Of a DNA stretch of 64,000 bases, positions 19,008 through 27,356 are shown piece by piece. The translations under genes and the position numbers were made by a program. This DNA comes from Collimonas humicola. GTDB taxonomy: Bacteria; Pseudomonadota; Gammaproteobacteria; Burkholderiales; Burkholderiaceae_D. Numbering within the stretch: the first letter of the stretch is position 1; every line of letters starts with the position of its first letter. The notes beneath the pieces were generated by a model that did no database searches, was not told the DNA's origin, and saw only the letters and a program-made list of their open reading frames with translations. The DNA is taken from the NCBI RefSeq assembly GCF_018304945.1, contig NZ_JAGQEE010000001.1:1364001-1428000 (forward strand). Reading direction: 5' to 3'.

Positions 19008-20030
19008 CTAAGCGCCGCTCTCCATGCTGCTGTCGTAATTGCCTGCGCACGCCAGGCTGTTCAGCCGGCAGCGCCGCAAGAAAATCTTTTGCGCTTCCGC
19101 CACGTTCTGCTCCACGCCTTTCCAGCTGTCCAGCACCGGCGCCTGCAGCGCCCGCCCGTAGGAAAAACTCACCTGCCAGGGAAACGGACCGAGCTGGTTC
19201 ATGGCGCTCAGGTGCGCGGTGGCGTCCTCCGCGCCCTGGCCGCCTGACAGGAAGACGATGCCCGGCACGGCCGGCGGCACATGGCGCGCCAGGCAACGCA
19301 TGGTGGCCGCGGCCACCTGCCCAATACCAGCCTGCTGCGGCGATTTCATGCCGGCGATGATCATGTTCGGCTTGAGCAGCATGCCTTCCAGCGCAACGCC
19401 ATGCGCCGCCAGCTCTTCGAACACCGCTTCCAGCACTTGCGCGCTGACGGCTTCGCAGCGTTCCAGGCTGTGCGCGCCATCCATCAGCACTTCGGGCTCG
19501 ACGATGGGGACGATGCCGGCTTCCTGGCACAGGGCGGCATATCGCGCCAGGGCGTGCGCATTGGCGCGGACCGCATAGCTGCTCGGCAGCGCGGCGGCAT
19601 CGATCTCTATCACCCCGCGCCATTTGGCGAACTTCGCCCCCAGCTGTCCGTATTCCTGCAGGCGTTCGCGCAAGCCGTCCAGCCCTTCGGTGATCTTTTC
19701 TCCGGCGTGCAGCGCCAGCGGCTTGGCGCCGCCGTCGACCTTGATGCCAGGGATAATGCCGCGGCCGCCCAGCAGCTCGGCGAAGGGAGTTCCTTCGGTA
19801 CTACTCTGGCGCAAGGTTTCATCGTAGAGGATGACGCCGCCCAGATAGCGCTCGGCTCCCACGGTAGTGAACAGGATTTCGCGATAGCGGCGGCGGTTTT
19901 CTTCGCTGCACTCCAGCTTGATTGCATCGAAGCGTTTCTTGATCGTCGGTCCGCTTTCGTCCGCGGCAAGAATGCCCTTTTGATCCGCCACGATGGCGCG
20001 TGCAACCGATTTCAGTTCGTCGATATTCAT
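19008..20030 (-). CDS. Fructose-bisphosphate aldolase, class I
   Basis: 340 aa, the length of vertebrate-type class I aldolases. The Schiff-base lysine is in EGMLLKPNMI (about residue 222), and GILAADES, the ring-opening region and FLSGGQGAEDAT are also typical. It cleaves fructose 1,6-bisphosphate to dihydroxyacetone phosphate and glyceraldehyde 3-phosphate without a metal. Most proteobacteria use class II, so a class I enzyme beside a PPi-type PFK suggests a reversible glycolysis/gluconeogenesis pair. GGGAG lies upstream of the ATG at 20030. Confidence 0.93.
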   Translation of the reverse strand: MNIDELKSVARAIVADQKGILAADESGPTIKKRFDAIKLECSEENRRRYREILFTTVGAERYLGGVILYDETLRQSSTEGTPFAELLGGRGIIPGIKVDGGAKPLALHAGEKITEGLDGLRERLQEYGQLGAKFAKWRGVIEIDAAALPSSYAVRANAHALARYAALCQEAGIVPIVEPEVLMDGAHSLERCEAVSAQVLEAVFEELAAHGVALEGMLLKPNMIIAGMKSPQQAGIGQVAAATMRCLARHVPPAVPGIVFLSGGQGAEDATAHLSAMNQLGPFPWQVSFSYGRALQAPVLDSWKGVEQNVAEAQKIFLRRCRLNSLACAGNYDSSMESGA

Positions 20031-20282
20031 AGCCCGATACTCCCGGTGATGACTGCGAACGGCGTGAAGTTACGCTGTTTATGCTGCCACGAATGCAAGG
20101 CGGTGGCAACCGCCCGGAAATTTACCGCGCAGAAAGCAGCGTTATCGGGGAGACAAGACAATCGACGCAAAGCAGCCTTAGGTGCGCTACCGCACTGACG
20201 CCCTGCGCTTTTGAGACTACTTTGGAAGCCAGGGTGCAGGCATTCCCCCTATAACAGGAATTTTTCACAAAGAGGTGTTCCA

Positions 20283-20501
20283 ATGAAAACGACTCAAAGA
20301 CTGGCAATCAGTGCGATTACCTTGATGATGGCGCTTGGCTTGAGCGCTTGCGACGGCATGTCCCGGCGCGGCGCAGACACAGCCATCGGCGCCGGCATAG
20401 GCGCGGTCGGCGGCGCTGTGTTAACCAATGGCAGCGCCCTGGGCACCGTGGGCGGCGCAGCGGTAGGCGGCGTGATCGGCAACCAGGCCGGCAAGCGCTA
20501 A
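20283..20501 (+). CDS. Small glycine-zipper lipoprotein (OsmB-like)
   Basis: 72 aa. Signal peptide with lipobox LSAC (Cys at about residue 22), then a glycine-zipper hairpin GAGIGAVGGAVLTNGSALG followed by GGAAVGGVIGNQAG. Short lipoproteins of this kind are often induced by osmotic or envelope stress. AGAGGTG precedes the ATG at 20283. Confidence 0.82.
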   Translation: MKTTQRLAISAITLMMALGLSACDGMSRRGADTAIGAGIGAVGGAVLTNGSALGTVGGAAVGGVIGNQAGKR

Positions 20502-20615
20502 GCTGCTTCCGGCACGGCCTGGAAATAGAAAAAATTCGACGCCGCCGCCAGCAGCAGGCAGGCGCGTCGATGCGTTTGGCACATCTGCGAACGACCTGCT
20601 CTTCCCCCTCTGCCA

Positions 20616-21308
20616 TCAGCACAGCAAGGCGTCATAGGCCTCGCGTTCTGCCGCATAACAACCGCAGGCAGCCGCTTCCAGTCCCTGCCGGTCAAGCACA
20701 GTCAGGTTTCCACGCCGGTAGGCGATCAAACCGCTCCGTTGCAGTGCGCTCGCCGCAGCTGTAATGCCTTCGCGCCGTACGCCGAGCATGGCGGCCAGGA
20801 ACTCGTGCGTGACATGGAAACTGTCGGCGTGAATCCGGTCCTGGCTCATCAGCAGCCAGCGCGCCAGCCGCGGCCCGATCAAATGAAAACGCAGGCAGGC
20901 GGCCGAAGTCTCCATCTGCGCCATGCGAACATAAAGATAATGATGCATGCTGCGCAATAAAGCCGGACTGTGCGCCAGTTCATTGCGAAATGCGACGGCG
21001 GCGATGCGCAGCGCCGCGCCGGGACTTTGAACCAGCGCATGCACGGATGCGGCAGTCACTCCGAGGGCCAATTGCACGCCCAGCATCCCTTCGCTTCCCA
21101 CCATGGCGATTTCCACCCCTGGTCTGCCGTCGATCAGGGCAAGCAATGAAATCGAAGCCTCCAGCGGAAAATAGGCATGGGTGATTGCCTTGCCGGGTTC
21201 GCACAGCACTTCGCCGGACGTCAGCCGGATGGTCTCGCAAGCTGCAAGCAAACGCGAACGCTCCCTATGCGGAAGCAACTCGACAAGATGGTTCTCGACG
21301 ATGCCCAA
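20616..21308 (-). CDS. Crp/Fnr-family transcriptional regulator (TTG start)
   Basis: 230 aa. N-terminal cyclic-nucleotide-binding-type beta barrel (about residues 20-130; GEVLCEPGKAITHAYFP) and C-terminal winged helix (about 150-220; HEFLAAMLGVRREGIT recognition region). The barrel lacks the glutamate/arginine signature of cAMP binding and no FNR-type iron-sulfur cysteines are visible, so the signal is unknown. Start chosen at TTG 21308 because GGAGA lies six bases upstream; the frame stays open to 21443 without a better start. Divergent from the MORN-protease gene. Confidence 0.87.
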   Translation of the reverse strand: MGIVENHLVELLPHRERSRLLAACETIRLTSGEVLCEPGKAITHAYFPLEASISLLALIDGRPGVEIAMVGSEGMLGVQLALGVTAASVHALVQSPGAALRIAAVAFRNELAHSPALLRSMHHYLYVRMAQMETSAACLRFHLIGPRLARWLLMSQDRIHADSFHVTHEFLAAMLGVRREGITAAASALQRSGLIAYRRGNLTVLDRQGLEAAACGCYAAEREAYDALLC

Positions 21309-21627
21309 ACTGGTTCTCCGGTATATAGCTGCTCTATCTGAAACAAGACGGCAGATAGAAATTGCGTTATTGACGAATGCAATGTCGGGTAGCACTGTCA
21401 GTGTGCATGAAGCCCTGCCGGCAGACTGTCTGCCAGCGCACATAGCAATAATCCGGCACGATGCCCGGAAGTTCAGCGAACCTGCCGCAGGCTGGCAGTA
21501 TCAGTCACGCAGGCACATGCAAATTCGCTGTGCGCATCAAACGTCTCTATATGAAATAGCAATATCTCGTGTTAAATTTCCAAATTGCAACTTACTCAGA
21601 TTAAAAACCCAGTAGACAGGAAAGTAC
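21309..21627. promoter_or_regulatory. Divergent intergenic region with a perfect inverted repeat
   Basis: 319 bp between the Crp/Fnr-like gene and the MORN-protease gene, without a supported gene. It contains GGCAGAC-T-GTCTGCC at 21420-21434, a perfect inverted repeat with 7-bp arms. The sequence does not match the usual CRP (TGTGA-N6-TCACA) or FNR (TTGAT-N4-ATCAA) boxes. The part nearest 21628 is AT-rich and could hold the promoter of the protease gene. Confidence 0.45.
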
Positions 21628-23193
21628 ATGTACAGGACCAAACCCGGACTCGTCCCAGGCGCTTGCCGCCGCACGTTCGTGCGCCATGCCGCCCTATTTG
21701 CGGTCCTTGCCGGGCTGGCCATCGGCGCGTCCACGGCCGCAGCTCCGGCCGTGGACGCGATAACGCCGGATGGCGGCCAATATCACGGGGCGCTGGTAGA
21801 CGGCAAACTGCAGGGCAAGGGCAAAATAAGCTGGGCGAACGGCGATATCTATGAGGGTAATTTTGAACAGGGATTATTTTCCGGAAAAGGCGAAATAAAG
21901 TACAAGAACGGACGCAAATACAAGGGCGATTTCGCCAGCGGCCGCTTTCAGGGCAAAGGGCGATACGAGGTCCGGGCCGGCGAATATTACGAAGGCGAAT
22001 TCAGCAATAACGATTTCACCGGGCACGGCATTTACCAGGCACAGAACGGCTCGCGCCATGTCGGCGCCTTCAAGAAATGGCTGCCCGACGGCCCCGGCCG
22101 CTTTACCGACGCCGCCGGCAATACCTATGAAGGCGTATTTGAGGCTGGCGAGCTGAATCGGCCAGGGCGCTTCGCCGGCAAGGACGGCAGCCGCTACCTG
22201 GGCGATTTCAAGGATGGAAAATTCGACGGCATGGGGATTTACCGCAACGCCGACGGCGACGAGTACAAGGGCAGCCTTGCGTACGACCTGTTCAACGGCG
22301 GCGGCATCCTGATCTACGCATCGCCGCAGAAAGACGGCCGCAGCAAGGACATCGGCGTCTGGCGTTACGGCAAGCTGGTGGACAAGGCCGCAGAGCGACA
22401 AACAAAAATCAATATCGAAACCGCGCTGTACGGCCAGCGCGCATTGCTCGACAAAAGCCTGGCGGCGCTTGCGCCGCATGCACCGGGAAAAATCAATCTC
22501 TATCTGCTGGCAGTTGCCGGCGACGGCTCGCAAGAGGTATTTCGCCGCGAAACCGAATTTGTCCGCAAACAGTTCGATCGCGATTTCGGCACTCAAGGGC
22601 GATCGATGGCGCTGGTTAACAGCCGCAATACCGTGGCCGAGCAGCCGATGGCGACGATCACCAGCATCCGCGAGAGCCTGGGCGCGATCGCCGGGAAAAT
22701 GGATAAGGAGAACGATATTCTGTTCCTCTACCTGACCAGCCACGGATCGCAAAGCCATGAGCTGTCGCTGGCGCAAAACGGCATGAGCCTGCGTAACCTG
22801 GAGGCAAAGGAACTGGCGAAACTGCTGGAGGAAACCGGGATACGCTGGAAGGTAGTGGTTGTATCCGCCTGCTATGCCGGCGGCTTCATCGATCCGCTAA
22901 AGAATGCGCACACCATGGTGATTGCCGCCGCGCGCCGCGACCGCACCTCCTTCGGCTGCGCCGACGACAATGACTTCACCTATTTCGGCAGAGCGTTTTT
23001 CCAGAAGTCCTTGCCGGACAGCGCTTCGTTCAGCGAAGCCTTCGACAAGGCGAAGGCGCTGGTCACCACCTGGGAAACAGACGATACCAAGCTCAAGGAC
23101 GAGGATGGCGAAATACTGCATTCCGAACCGCAGATGTATCACACGGCAACGATTGACGCGTATCTGAAAAAATGGCGGGCGCAGGCCAAATAA
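21628..23193 (+). CDS. MORN-repeat protein fused to a C13 (legumain/GPI8-like) cysteine protease domain
   Basis: 521 aa, exported or membrane-anchored by an N-terminal hydrophobic segment (about residues 18-38). About eight MORN-type repeats (pattern YxGxFxxGxxxGxG) cover roughly residues 50-255. A caspase-fold C13 peptidase domain follows (about 290-515), with the catalytic His in YLTSHGSQ (about 371) and the catalytic Cys in VVSACYAGG (about 415). C13 peptidases cut after Asn/Asp or act as transamidases; MORN repeats often bind membranes or lipids. Substrate and role are unknown. The gene stands alone. Confidence 0.86.
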   Translation: MYRTKPGLVPGACRRTFVRHAALFAVLAGLAIGASTAAAPAVDAITPDGGQYHGALVDGKLQGKGKISWANGDIYEGNFEQGLFSGKGEIKYKNGRKYKGDFASGRFQGKGRYEVRAGEYYEGEFSNNDFTGHGIYQAQNGSRHVGAFKKWLPDGPGRFTDAAGNTYEGVFEAGELNRPGRFAGKDGSRYLGDFKDGKFDGMGIYRNADGDEYKGSLAYDLFNGGGILIYASPQKDGRSKDIGVWRYGKLVDKAAERQTKINIETALYGQRALLDKSLAALAPHAPGKINLYLLAVAGDGSQEVFRRETEFVRKQFDRDFGTQGRSMALVNSRNTVAEQPMATITSIRESLGAIAGKMDKENDILFLYLTSHGSQSHELSLAQNGMSLRNLEAKELAKLLEETGIRWKVVVVSACYAGGFIDPLKNAHTMVIAAARRDRTSFGCADDNDFTYFGRAFFQKSLPDSASFSEAFDKAKALVTTWETDDTKLKDEDGEILHSEPQMYHTATIDAYLKKWRAQAK

Positions 23194-23203
23194 CCCTGTC
23201 GGC

Positions 23204-23234
23204 AATGCCGTTCAGTCAGGATTTGGACGGCATT
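23204..23234. terminator. Stem-loop between convergent genes, possible terminator
   Basis: AATGCCGT at 23204-23211 pairs with ACGGCATT at 23227-23234 around a 15-nt loop. The following T-rich stretch is weak (CCTTC). It sits in the gap between the MORN-protease gene and the convergent PhnB-like gene. Confidence 0.35.
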
Positions 23235-23257
23235 CCTTCGGCGGCCCGCCCGGCGCC

Positions 23258-23731
23258 TTACTGCTGCTCGTAAGCCTGGGTCAGCAGCGCGACATCGATC
23301 TTGGTCATTTTCAGCATGGCCTGCATGACCCGCTGGGATTTTTGCCGATCCTTATCCTGCAGCATCCTGCCCAGGGCGGTCGGGATGATCTGCCAGGACA
23401 GCCCGAACTTGTCCTTGATCCAGCCGCAGCCCTGCGGCTCGCCGCCGTCCAGGAACTTGTTCCACAGCGCATCCACTTCCTCCTGGTTTTCGCAATTCAC
23501 GAAAAAGGAGATGGCCGGCGTGAAACTGAATTGCGGGCCGCCGTTGAGCGCGATGAAATCCTGGCCATGCAGCTGGAAGGTGGCCGACATGACCGAGCCC
23601 TTCGGCCCAGGACCTGCATCGCCATAGCGCTGGACGTCGCCAATCTTGGCGTCCTTGAAAACCGAGGTATAAAAATTCATGGCCTCTTCGGCGCGGCCAT
23701 CGAACCATAAGAACGGAGAGATTTTTTGCAT
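23258..23731 (-). CDS. VOC-family protein (PhnB / 3-demethylubiquinone methyltransferase-like fold)
   Basis: 157 aa. Begins MQKISPFLWFDGRAEEAMNF and contains FQLHGQDFIALNGG and FFVNCENQEEVDALW, the pattern of the small PhnB-like VOC proteins. Their enzymatic function is mostly unknown. GAGGAG precedes the ATG at 23731. First of a run of minus-strand genes with a glyoxalase-like, a YCII and an ECF42-type sigma gene, a combination that recurs in bacteria. Confidence 0.87.
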   Translation of the reverse strand: MQKISPFLWFDGRAEEAMNFYTSVFKDAKIGDVQRYGDAGPGPKGSVMSATFQLHGQDFIALNGGPQFSFTPAISFFVNCENQEEVDALWNKFLDGGEPQGCGWIKDKFGLSWQIIPTALGRMLQDKDRQKSQRVMQAMLKMTKIDVALLTQAYEQQ

Positions 23732-23803
23732 TTTGGCTTGCTCCTCTAAGCCCCGGGAAGATTGAAGCATTCCCCCGAAGCATTCCCGGGAAAATGAAGA
23801 CGA

Positions 23804-24247
23804 TTACACCGTTGCGCTGTGCTTTTCGCTGCCTGCAGACGCTGCTTGCCCGGCCGCTTCCGGCTCCATGTACATCATTTCCCACGCGTGGCCGTCGAGA
23901 TCGTGGAAACTGTTGCCATACATGAAGCCATAGTCCTTCGGTTCTTCCATCTGCTGTGCGCCCGCCGCCATGGCAAGCGCCACCAGCTTGTCCACATGCT
24001 GGCGGCTGTCGCAAGAAACGCAAAGCAGCACTTCGGTCTGCCTGGTGGCATCGCTGACAGGCTTTTTTGCAAAGCCCTCGAAAAATTTTTCCACCAGCAG
24101 CATGACGTACAGATTCTCGCCCAACTCCATGCAGGCGGCCTGCTCATTGGTGAATTTTGCATTGAAGGTATAGCCAAGGCTCTTGAAGAAAGCCATGGAC
24201 CTGGGCAGGTCTTTGACCGGCAGGTTGACATAGATTTGCTTGTGCAT
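23804..24247 (-). CDS. VOC-family / glyoxalase-like protein
   Basis: 147 aa. Typical start MHKQIYVNLPVKDLPRSMAF followed by a second beta-alpha-beta-beta-beta module (SCDSRQHVDKLVALAMAAGA ... FHDLDGHAWEMMYM). Candidate metal ligands are the His/Glu residues at the domain edges (the last is E in WEMMYM). Probably a metal-dependent lyase, dioxygenase or resistance-type protein; substrate unknown. It lies between the PhnB-like and YCII genes with short gaps, consistent with an operon. Confidence 0.85.
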   Translation of the reverse strand: MHKQIYVNLPVKDLPRSMAFFKSLGYTFNAKFTNEQAACMELGENLYVMLLVEKFFEGFAKKPVSDATRQTEVLLCVSCDSRQHVDKLVALAMAAGAQQMEEPKDYGFMYGNSFHDLDGHAWEMMYMEPEAAGQAASAGSEKHSATV

Positions 24248-24277
24248 GATATGGCCTTTCAGGTAAGCGACGTATTC

Positions 24278-24640
24278 TCAGACGGTGGCGGACATGGACG
24301 GCAGGTCGGTGAGCTCAAGCTCTCGCACCGGCCGCACTTCGATGCTGCCAAAACGCGCCGGCGGAATTTTCGATGCCCAGTGGATCGCTTCGTTCAAGTC
24401 CTTGGCGTCGATCAGATAGAAGCCCGCCAGCTGCTCCTTGGTTTCGGCAAACGGGCCGTCGGTCAGCGACATCTGGCCGTTGCGTATCCGCACGGTGGTG
24501 GCGCTGTCGACCGGCTTGAGCGCCTGGGCGGCGACATAGTGGCCGCTCTCACGCAATTCCTGGCCAAAAGCAAAACACACGTTATCCGGACAAGCGTGCA
24601 GCTGGTCATGCGCGAGATAGACGAGGCATAGATAATTCAT
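24278..24640 (-). CDS. YCII-related (DGPF) domain protein
   Basis: 120 aa. Contains MSLTDGPFAETKEQLAGFY, the DGPF signature that gives this family its older name, with conserved His/Asp positions. Members are commonly encoded beside ECF42-type sigma factors, as here (ECF gene 150 bp upstream on the same strand). The biochemical role is not known. GGAGACC precedes the ATG. Confidence 0.88.
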   Translation of the reverse strand: MNYLCLVYLAHDQLHACPDNVCFAFGQELRESGHYVAAQALKPVDSATTVRIRNGQMSLTDGPFAETKEQLAGFYLIDAKDLNEAIHWASKIPPARFGSIEVRPVRELELTDLPSMSATV

Positions 24641-24790
24641 GGTGGTCTCCGATAGAGGATATTGAGTAACGACTGCCTGACTTACACTAGCTAATCGAAC
24701 GGCAAACGGCGTAATCGACAGCTGGCCAAAAAATTTTGTGTTGGCGAAACCGGCGTTAATACTTTGAAAACAAACTGCTTCCCGAGTTTG

Positions 24791-26020
24791 TTATTGCGGC
24801 AAAGCCGCCAGGCGCCGGTTCAGGAAGCGCTGTTCCGGTTCCTGCTGCGTCAACGCCAGCGCCTTGCCATACGCGGCGCGCGCTTCCGCGACATGTCCGA
24901 GGCGCCGATGGAAATCGGCCTGCGCCGCGTAGGCCAGATGGTAGTTTTGCAACTGGCCGTCGGCAATCAGTTTTTCCACCAGCGCCAGCCCGGCTTGCGG
25001 TCCCTGATGCATGGCCACGGCTACCGCGCGATTGAGCTCGATCACCGGGGTCGGCTCCAGCCGCAGCAAAGCGTCGTACAGGCCGACGATCTGCTGCCAG
25101 TCGGTGGCGTCGGCGCTGGCGGCCTGGGCATGCACCGCGGAAATTGCCGCCTGCAGCGTGTAGGCGCCAATGCGCCCCGACGAAAAGGCGCGCTCCACCA
25201 GGGCCGATCCTTCGACAATATACTGCGCATTCCATAAACTCCGGTCCTGCTCATCCAGCGGCACCAGGTCGCCATCCGCAGTACTGCGCGCGCCGCGGCG
25301 CGACTCATGCAGCAGCATCAGGGCCAGCAGGCCCGCCACATCGGGTTCCGGCAGCAGCTCCAGCAGCAGGCGCGCCAGGCGGATCGCTTCCTGCGACAGA
25401 TCGTGCCGGGTCAGCGACGCTCCCGACGACGCCGAATAACCTTCGTTGAACACCAGGTAGATAACGCGCAGCACGCTGTGCAGGCGCACCGCCAATTCAT
25501 CGCGCTCGGGAACCTGGTAAGGAATGCGGGCGTCGCGTATCTTCGCCTTGGCGCGCACGATGCGCTGCGCCAGCGTCGGCGCCGGGGTGAGGAAAGCGTG
25601 GGCGATCTCTTCGGTGCTGAGCCCGCAGACTTCGCGCAAGGTCAGGGCGATCTGGGCGTCGGGCGCCAGCGAGGGATGGCAGCAGGTAAAAATCAGGCGC
25701 AGGCGGTCGTCTTCGAGATGCTCGTGCTGGTCCGGCGCCTCTTCGGCCATCTCATCGACTATCTCGGCGACATCTTCATAGGAGGTAAACCTTGCCCGCC
25801 GCCGTATGGTGTCGATCGCCTTGAAGCGGCCGGCGGAGACCAGCCAGGCCACCGGCTGTGCCGGAATGCCATCGCGCGGCCACTGCTCGACCGCTGCCTT
25901 GAAGGCCTCCTGCAGGGCTTCTTCAGCCAGGTCGAAGTCGCCCAGCAGGCGCACCAGCGTAGCGAATACGCGGCGCGATTCGCTACGGTAAATATCTTCA
26001 ATCGAAGCGCTTGTCTGCAT
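24791..26020 (-). CDS. ECF42-type RNA polymerase sigma factor with long C-terminal helical extension
   Basis: 409 aa from ATG 26020. Sigma region 2 covers about residues 10-75 (FATLVRLLGDFDLAEEALQE) and region 4 about 120-180 (LTLREVCGLSTEEIAHAF). About 220 residues with a TPR-like pattern follow (YDALLRLEPTPVIELNRAVA). This architecture defines ECF42, where the C-terminal extension replaces a separate anti-sigma, and the partner gene is a DGPF/YCII protein, which is present just downstream. No clear ribosome binding site distinguishes ATG 26020 from TTG 26032. Confidence 0.9.
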   Translation of the reverse strand: MQTSASIEDIYRSESRRVFATLVRLLGDFDLAEEALQEAFKAAVEQWPRDGIPAQPVAWLVSAGRFKAIDTIRRRARFTSYEDVAEIVDEMAEEAPDQHEHLEDDRLRLIFTCCHPSLAPDAQIALTLREVCGLSTEEIAHAFLTPAPTLAQRIVRAKAKIRDARIPYQVPERDELAVRLHSVLRVIYLVFNEGYSASSGASLTRHDLSQEAIRLARLLLELLPEPDVAGLLALMLLHESRRGARSTADGDLVPLDEQDRSLWNAQYIVEGSALVERAFSSGRIGAYTLQAAISAVHAQAASADATDWQQIVGLYDALLRLEPTPVIELNRAVAVAMHQGPQAGLALVEKLIADGQLQNYHLAYAAQADFHRRLGHVAEARAAYGKALALTQQEPEQRFLNRRLAALPQ

Positions 26021-26204
26021 CGTATCTGTCAATTAATTTTTGCTGCAAAGCTGTCCCTGGTCGCGGCAACCATCCTGCCTGCAAAGCAGTGTTCCTGTTG
26101 CGCTTGAATCATACATCGAACAATGTCCAGCTTCTTCATGGCAATTGAGCCCCGCAAGCGACTTGACTCGTCAATCTAATATACTGGATAATAATTCCAA
26201 TATT

Positions 26205-26795
26205 ATGGATATCGAAAGACTCGCCCGGATGGATATCAATGCCCGCATCGCCTCCCGCGTACGTTTCCTGCGCCAGCAACGCGGCTTGTCGCTGGACGCG
26301 CTGGCGGCCCGGTGCGACGTCAGCCGCTCCATGATTTCGCTGATTGAACGCGGCCAGAGCAATGCTACCGCTGTCGTCCTGGAAAAGCTGGCGGCTGGAC
26401 TCGGCGTGCTGCTGCTGGCGCTGTTCGAAGAAGCGCCGGCCGCCGTCGCCCCGCTGATGCGCCGGGCCGAGCAGCCGGAGTGGCGCGATCCGCAATCGGG
26501 ATACCTGCGCCGCAATATCTCGCCGCCCAATCCGCAAACGCCGATACGGATAGTCGAAGTGGAGTTTCCTGCCGGCGCCCAAGTGACTTATGAAACCGCC
26601 GCCCGCGACGCCCGCGTGCATCAGCAAATCTGGGTGCTGGAAGGCGGCATCGACATCACCGTCGGCACCAGCCGGTACGCGCTGGAACCCGGCGACTGCC
26701 TGGCGTTTCAGCTGGACTGCCCTACCGCTTTCCATAACCCCCACCGTAAGGCGGCGCGCTACGCGGTGGTCACCAGCACCGAACCCGCACAATGA
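26205..26795 (+). CDS. XRE-family regulator with C-terminal cupin domain
   Basis: 196 aa. Helix-turn-helix at about residues 18-70 (LSLDALAARCDVSRSMISLI), then a cupin-2 barrel (about 105-190; HQQIWVLEGGIDITVG, LEPGDCLAFQLD). It is followed after 13 bp by a GNAT acetyltransferase gene, suggesting that it regulates a small-molecule acetylation function. The start at ATG 26205 is chosen for domain fit; ATG 26229 is possible and neither has a clear ribosome binding site. The upstream sequence is strongly AT-rich. Confidence 0.87.
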   Translation: MDIERLARMDINARIASRVRFLRQQRGLSLDALAARCDVSRSMISLIERGQSNATAVVLEKLAAGLGVLLLALFEEAPAAVAPLMRRAEQPEWRDPQSGYLRRNISPPNPQTPIRIVEVEFPAGAQVTYETAARDARVHQQIWVLEGGIDITVGTSRYALEPGDCLAFQLDCPTAFHNPHRKAARYAVVTSTEPAQ

Positions 26796-26808
26796 CAAGG
26801 ACGCAAGC

Positions 26809-27354
26809 ATGCAAACCAATATACAAATCCATCGCGTATCCGCGCTTGAAGATCCAGCATTGCTTGGCGGCCTGGGCGAACTGCTGGTCGATTGCGTGGA
26901 AGGCGGCGCATCCGTCAGTTTCATGCAGCCCCTGTCGCAAGCCCGCGCAGAAAATTTCTGGCGCAGCCTTGCCGCCAGCGTCGCTGCCGGCGAACGCATA
27001 TTACTGACGGCGCAAGACTGGCATGGCGCCGTCCTCGGCACCGTGCAAGTCGTGCTGAGCCAGCCGGAGAACCAGCCGCACCGGGCCGATGTCGCCAAGC
27101 TGCTGGTGCATCGCAAGGCGCGCAAGCAAGGGCTGGGAGAGAAACTGATGATCGCCGCGGAACAAGCCGCCGCCGGCGCCGGCAAGAACGTGCTGGTGCT
27201 CGATACCGCCAGCGACAGCGCGGAACGGCTGTACAAACGCCTCGGCTGGCAAGCGTCCGGCGTGATTCCGGACTATGCCCTGCTGCCGCAAGGCGGCCTG
27301 TGTGCGACGACCATCTTCTATAAGCGCATCGAGGCCGGCGGGCAGGAAAGATAG
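26809..27354 (+). CDS. GNAT-family N-acetyltransferase
   Basis: 181 aa. The acetyl-CoA-binding motif A is seen as VAKLLVHRKARKQGLGEKLM (R/Q-x-x-G-x-G/A form), followed by LVLDTASDSAERLYKRLGW. It transfers an acetyl group to an amine of unknown identity. AAGGA precedes ATG 26809. Probably co-transcribed with the XRE-cupin gene 13 bp upstream. Confidence 0.9.
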   Translation: MQTNIQIHRVSALEDPALLGGLGELLVDCVEGGASVSFMQPLSQARAENFWRSLAASVAAGERILLTAQDWHGAVLGTVQVVLSQPENQPHRADVAKLLVHRKARKQGLGEKLMIAAEQAAAGAGKNVLVLDTASDSAERLYKRLGWQASGVIPDYALLPQGGLCATTIFYKRIEAGGQER

Positions 27355-27356
27355 GT

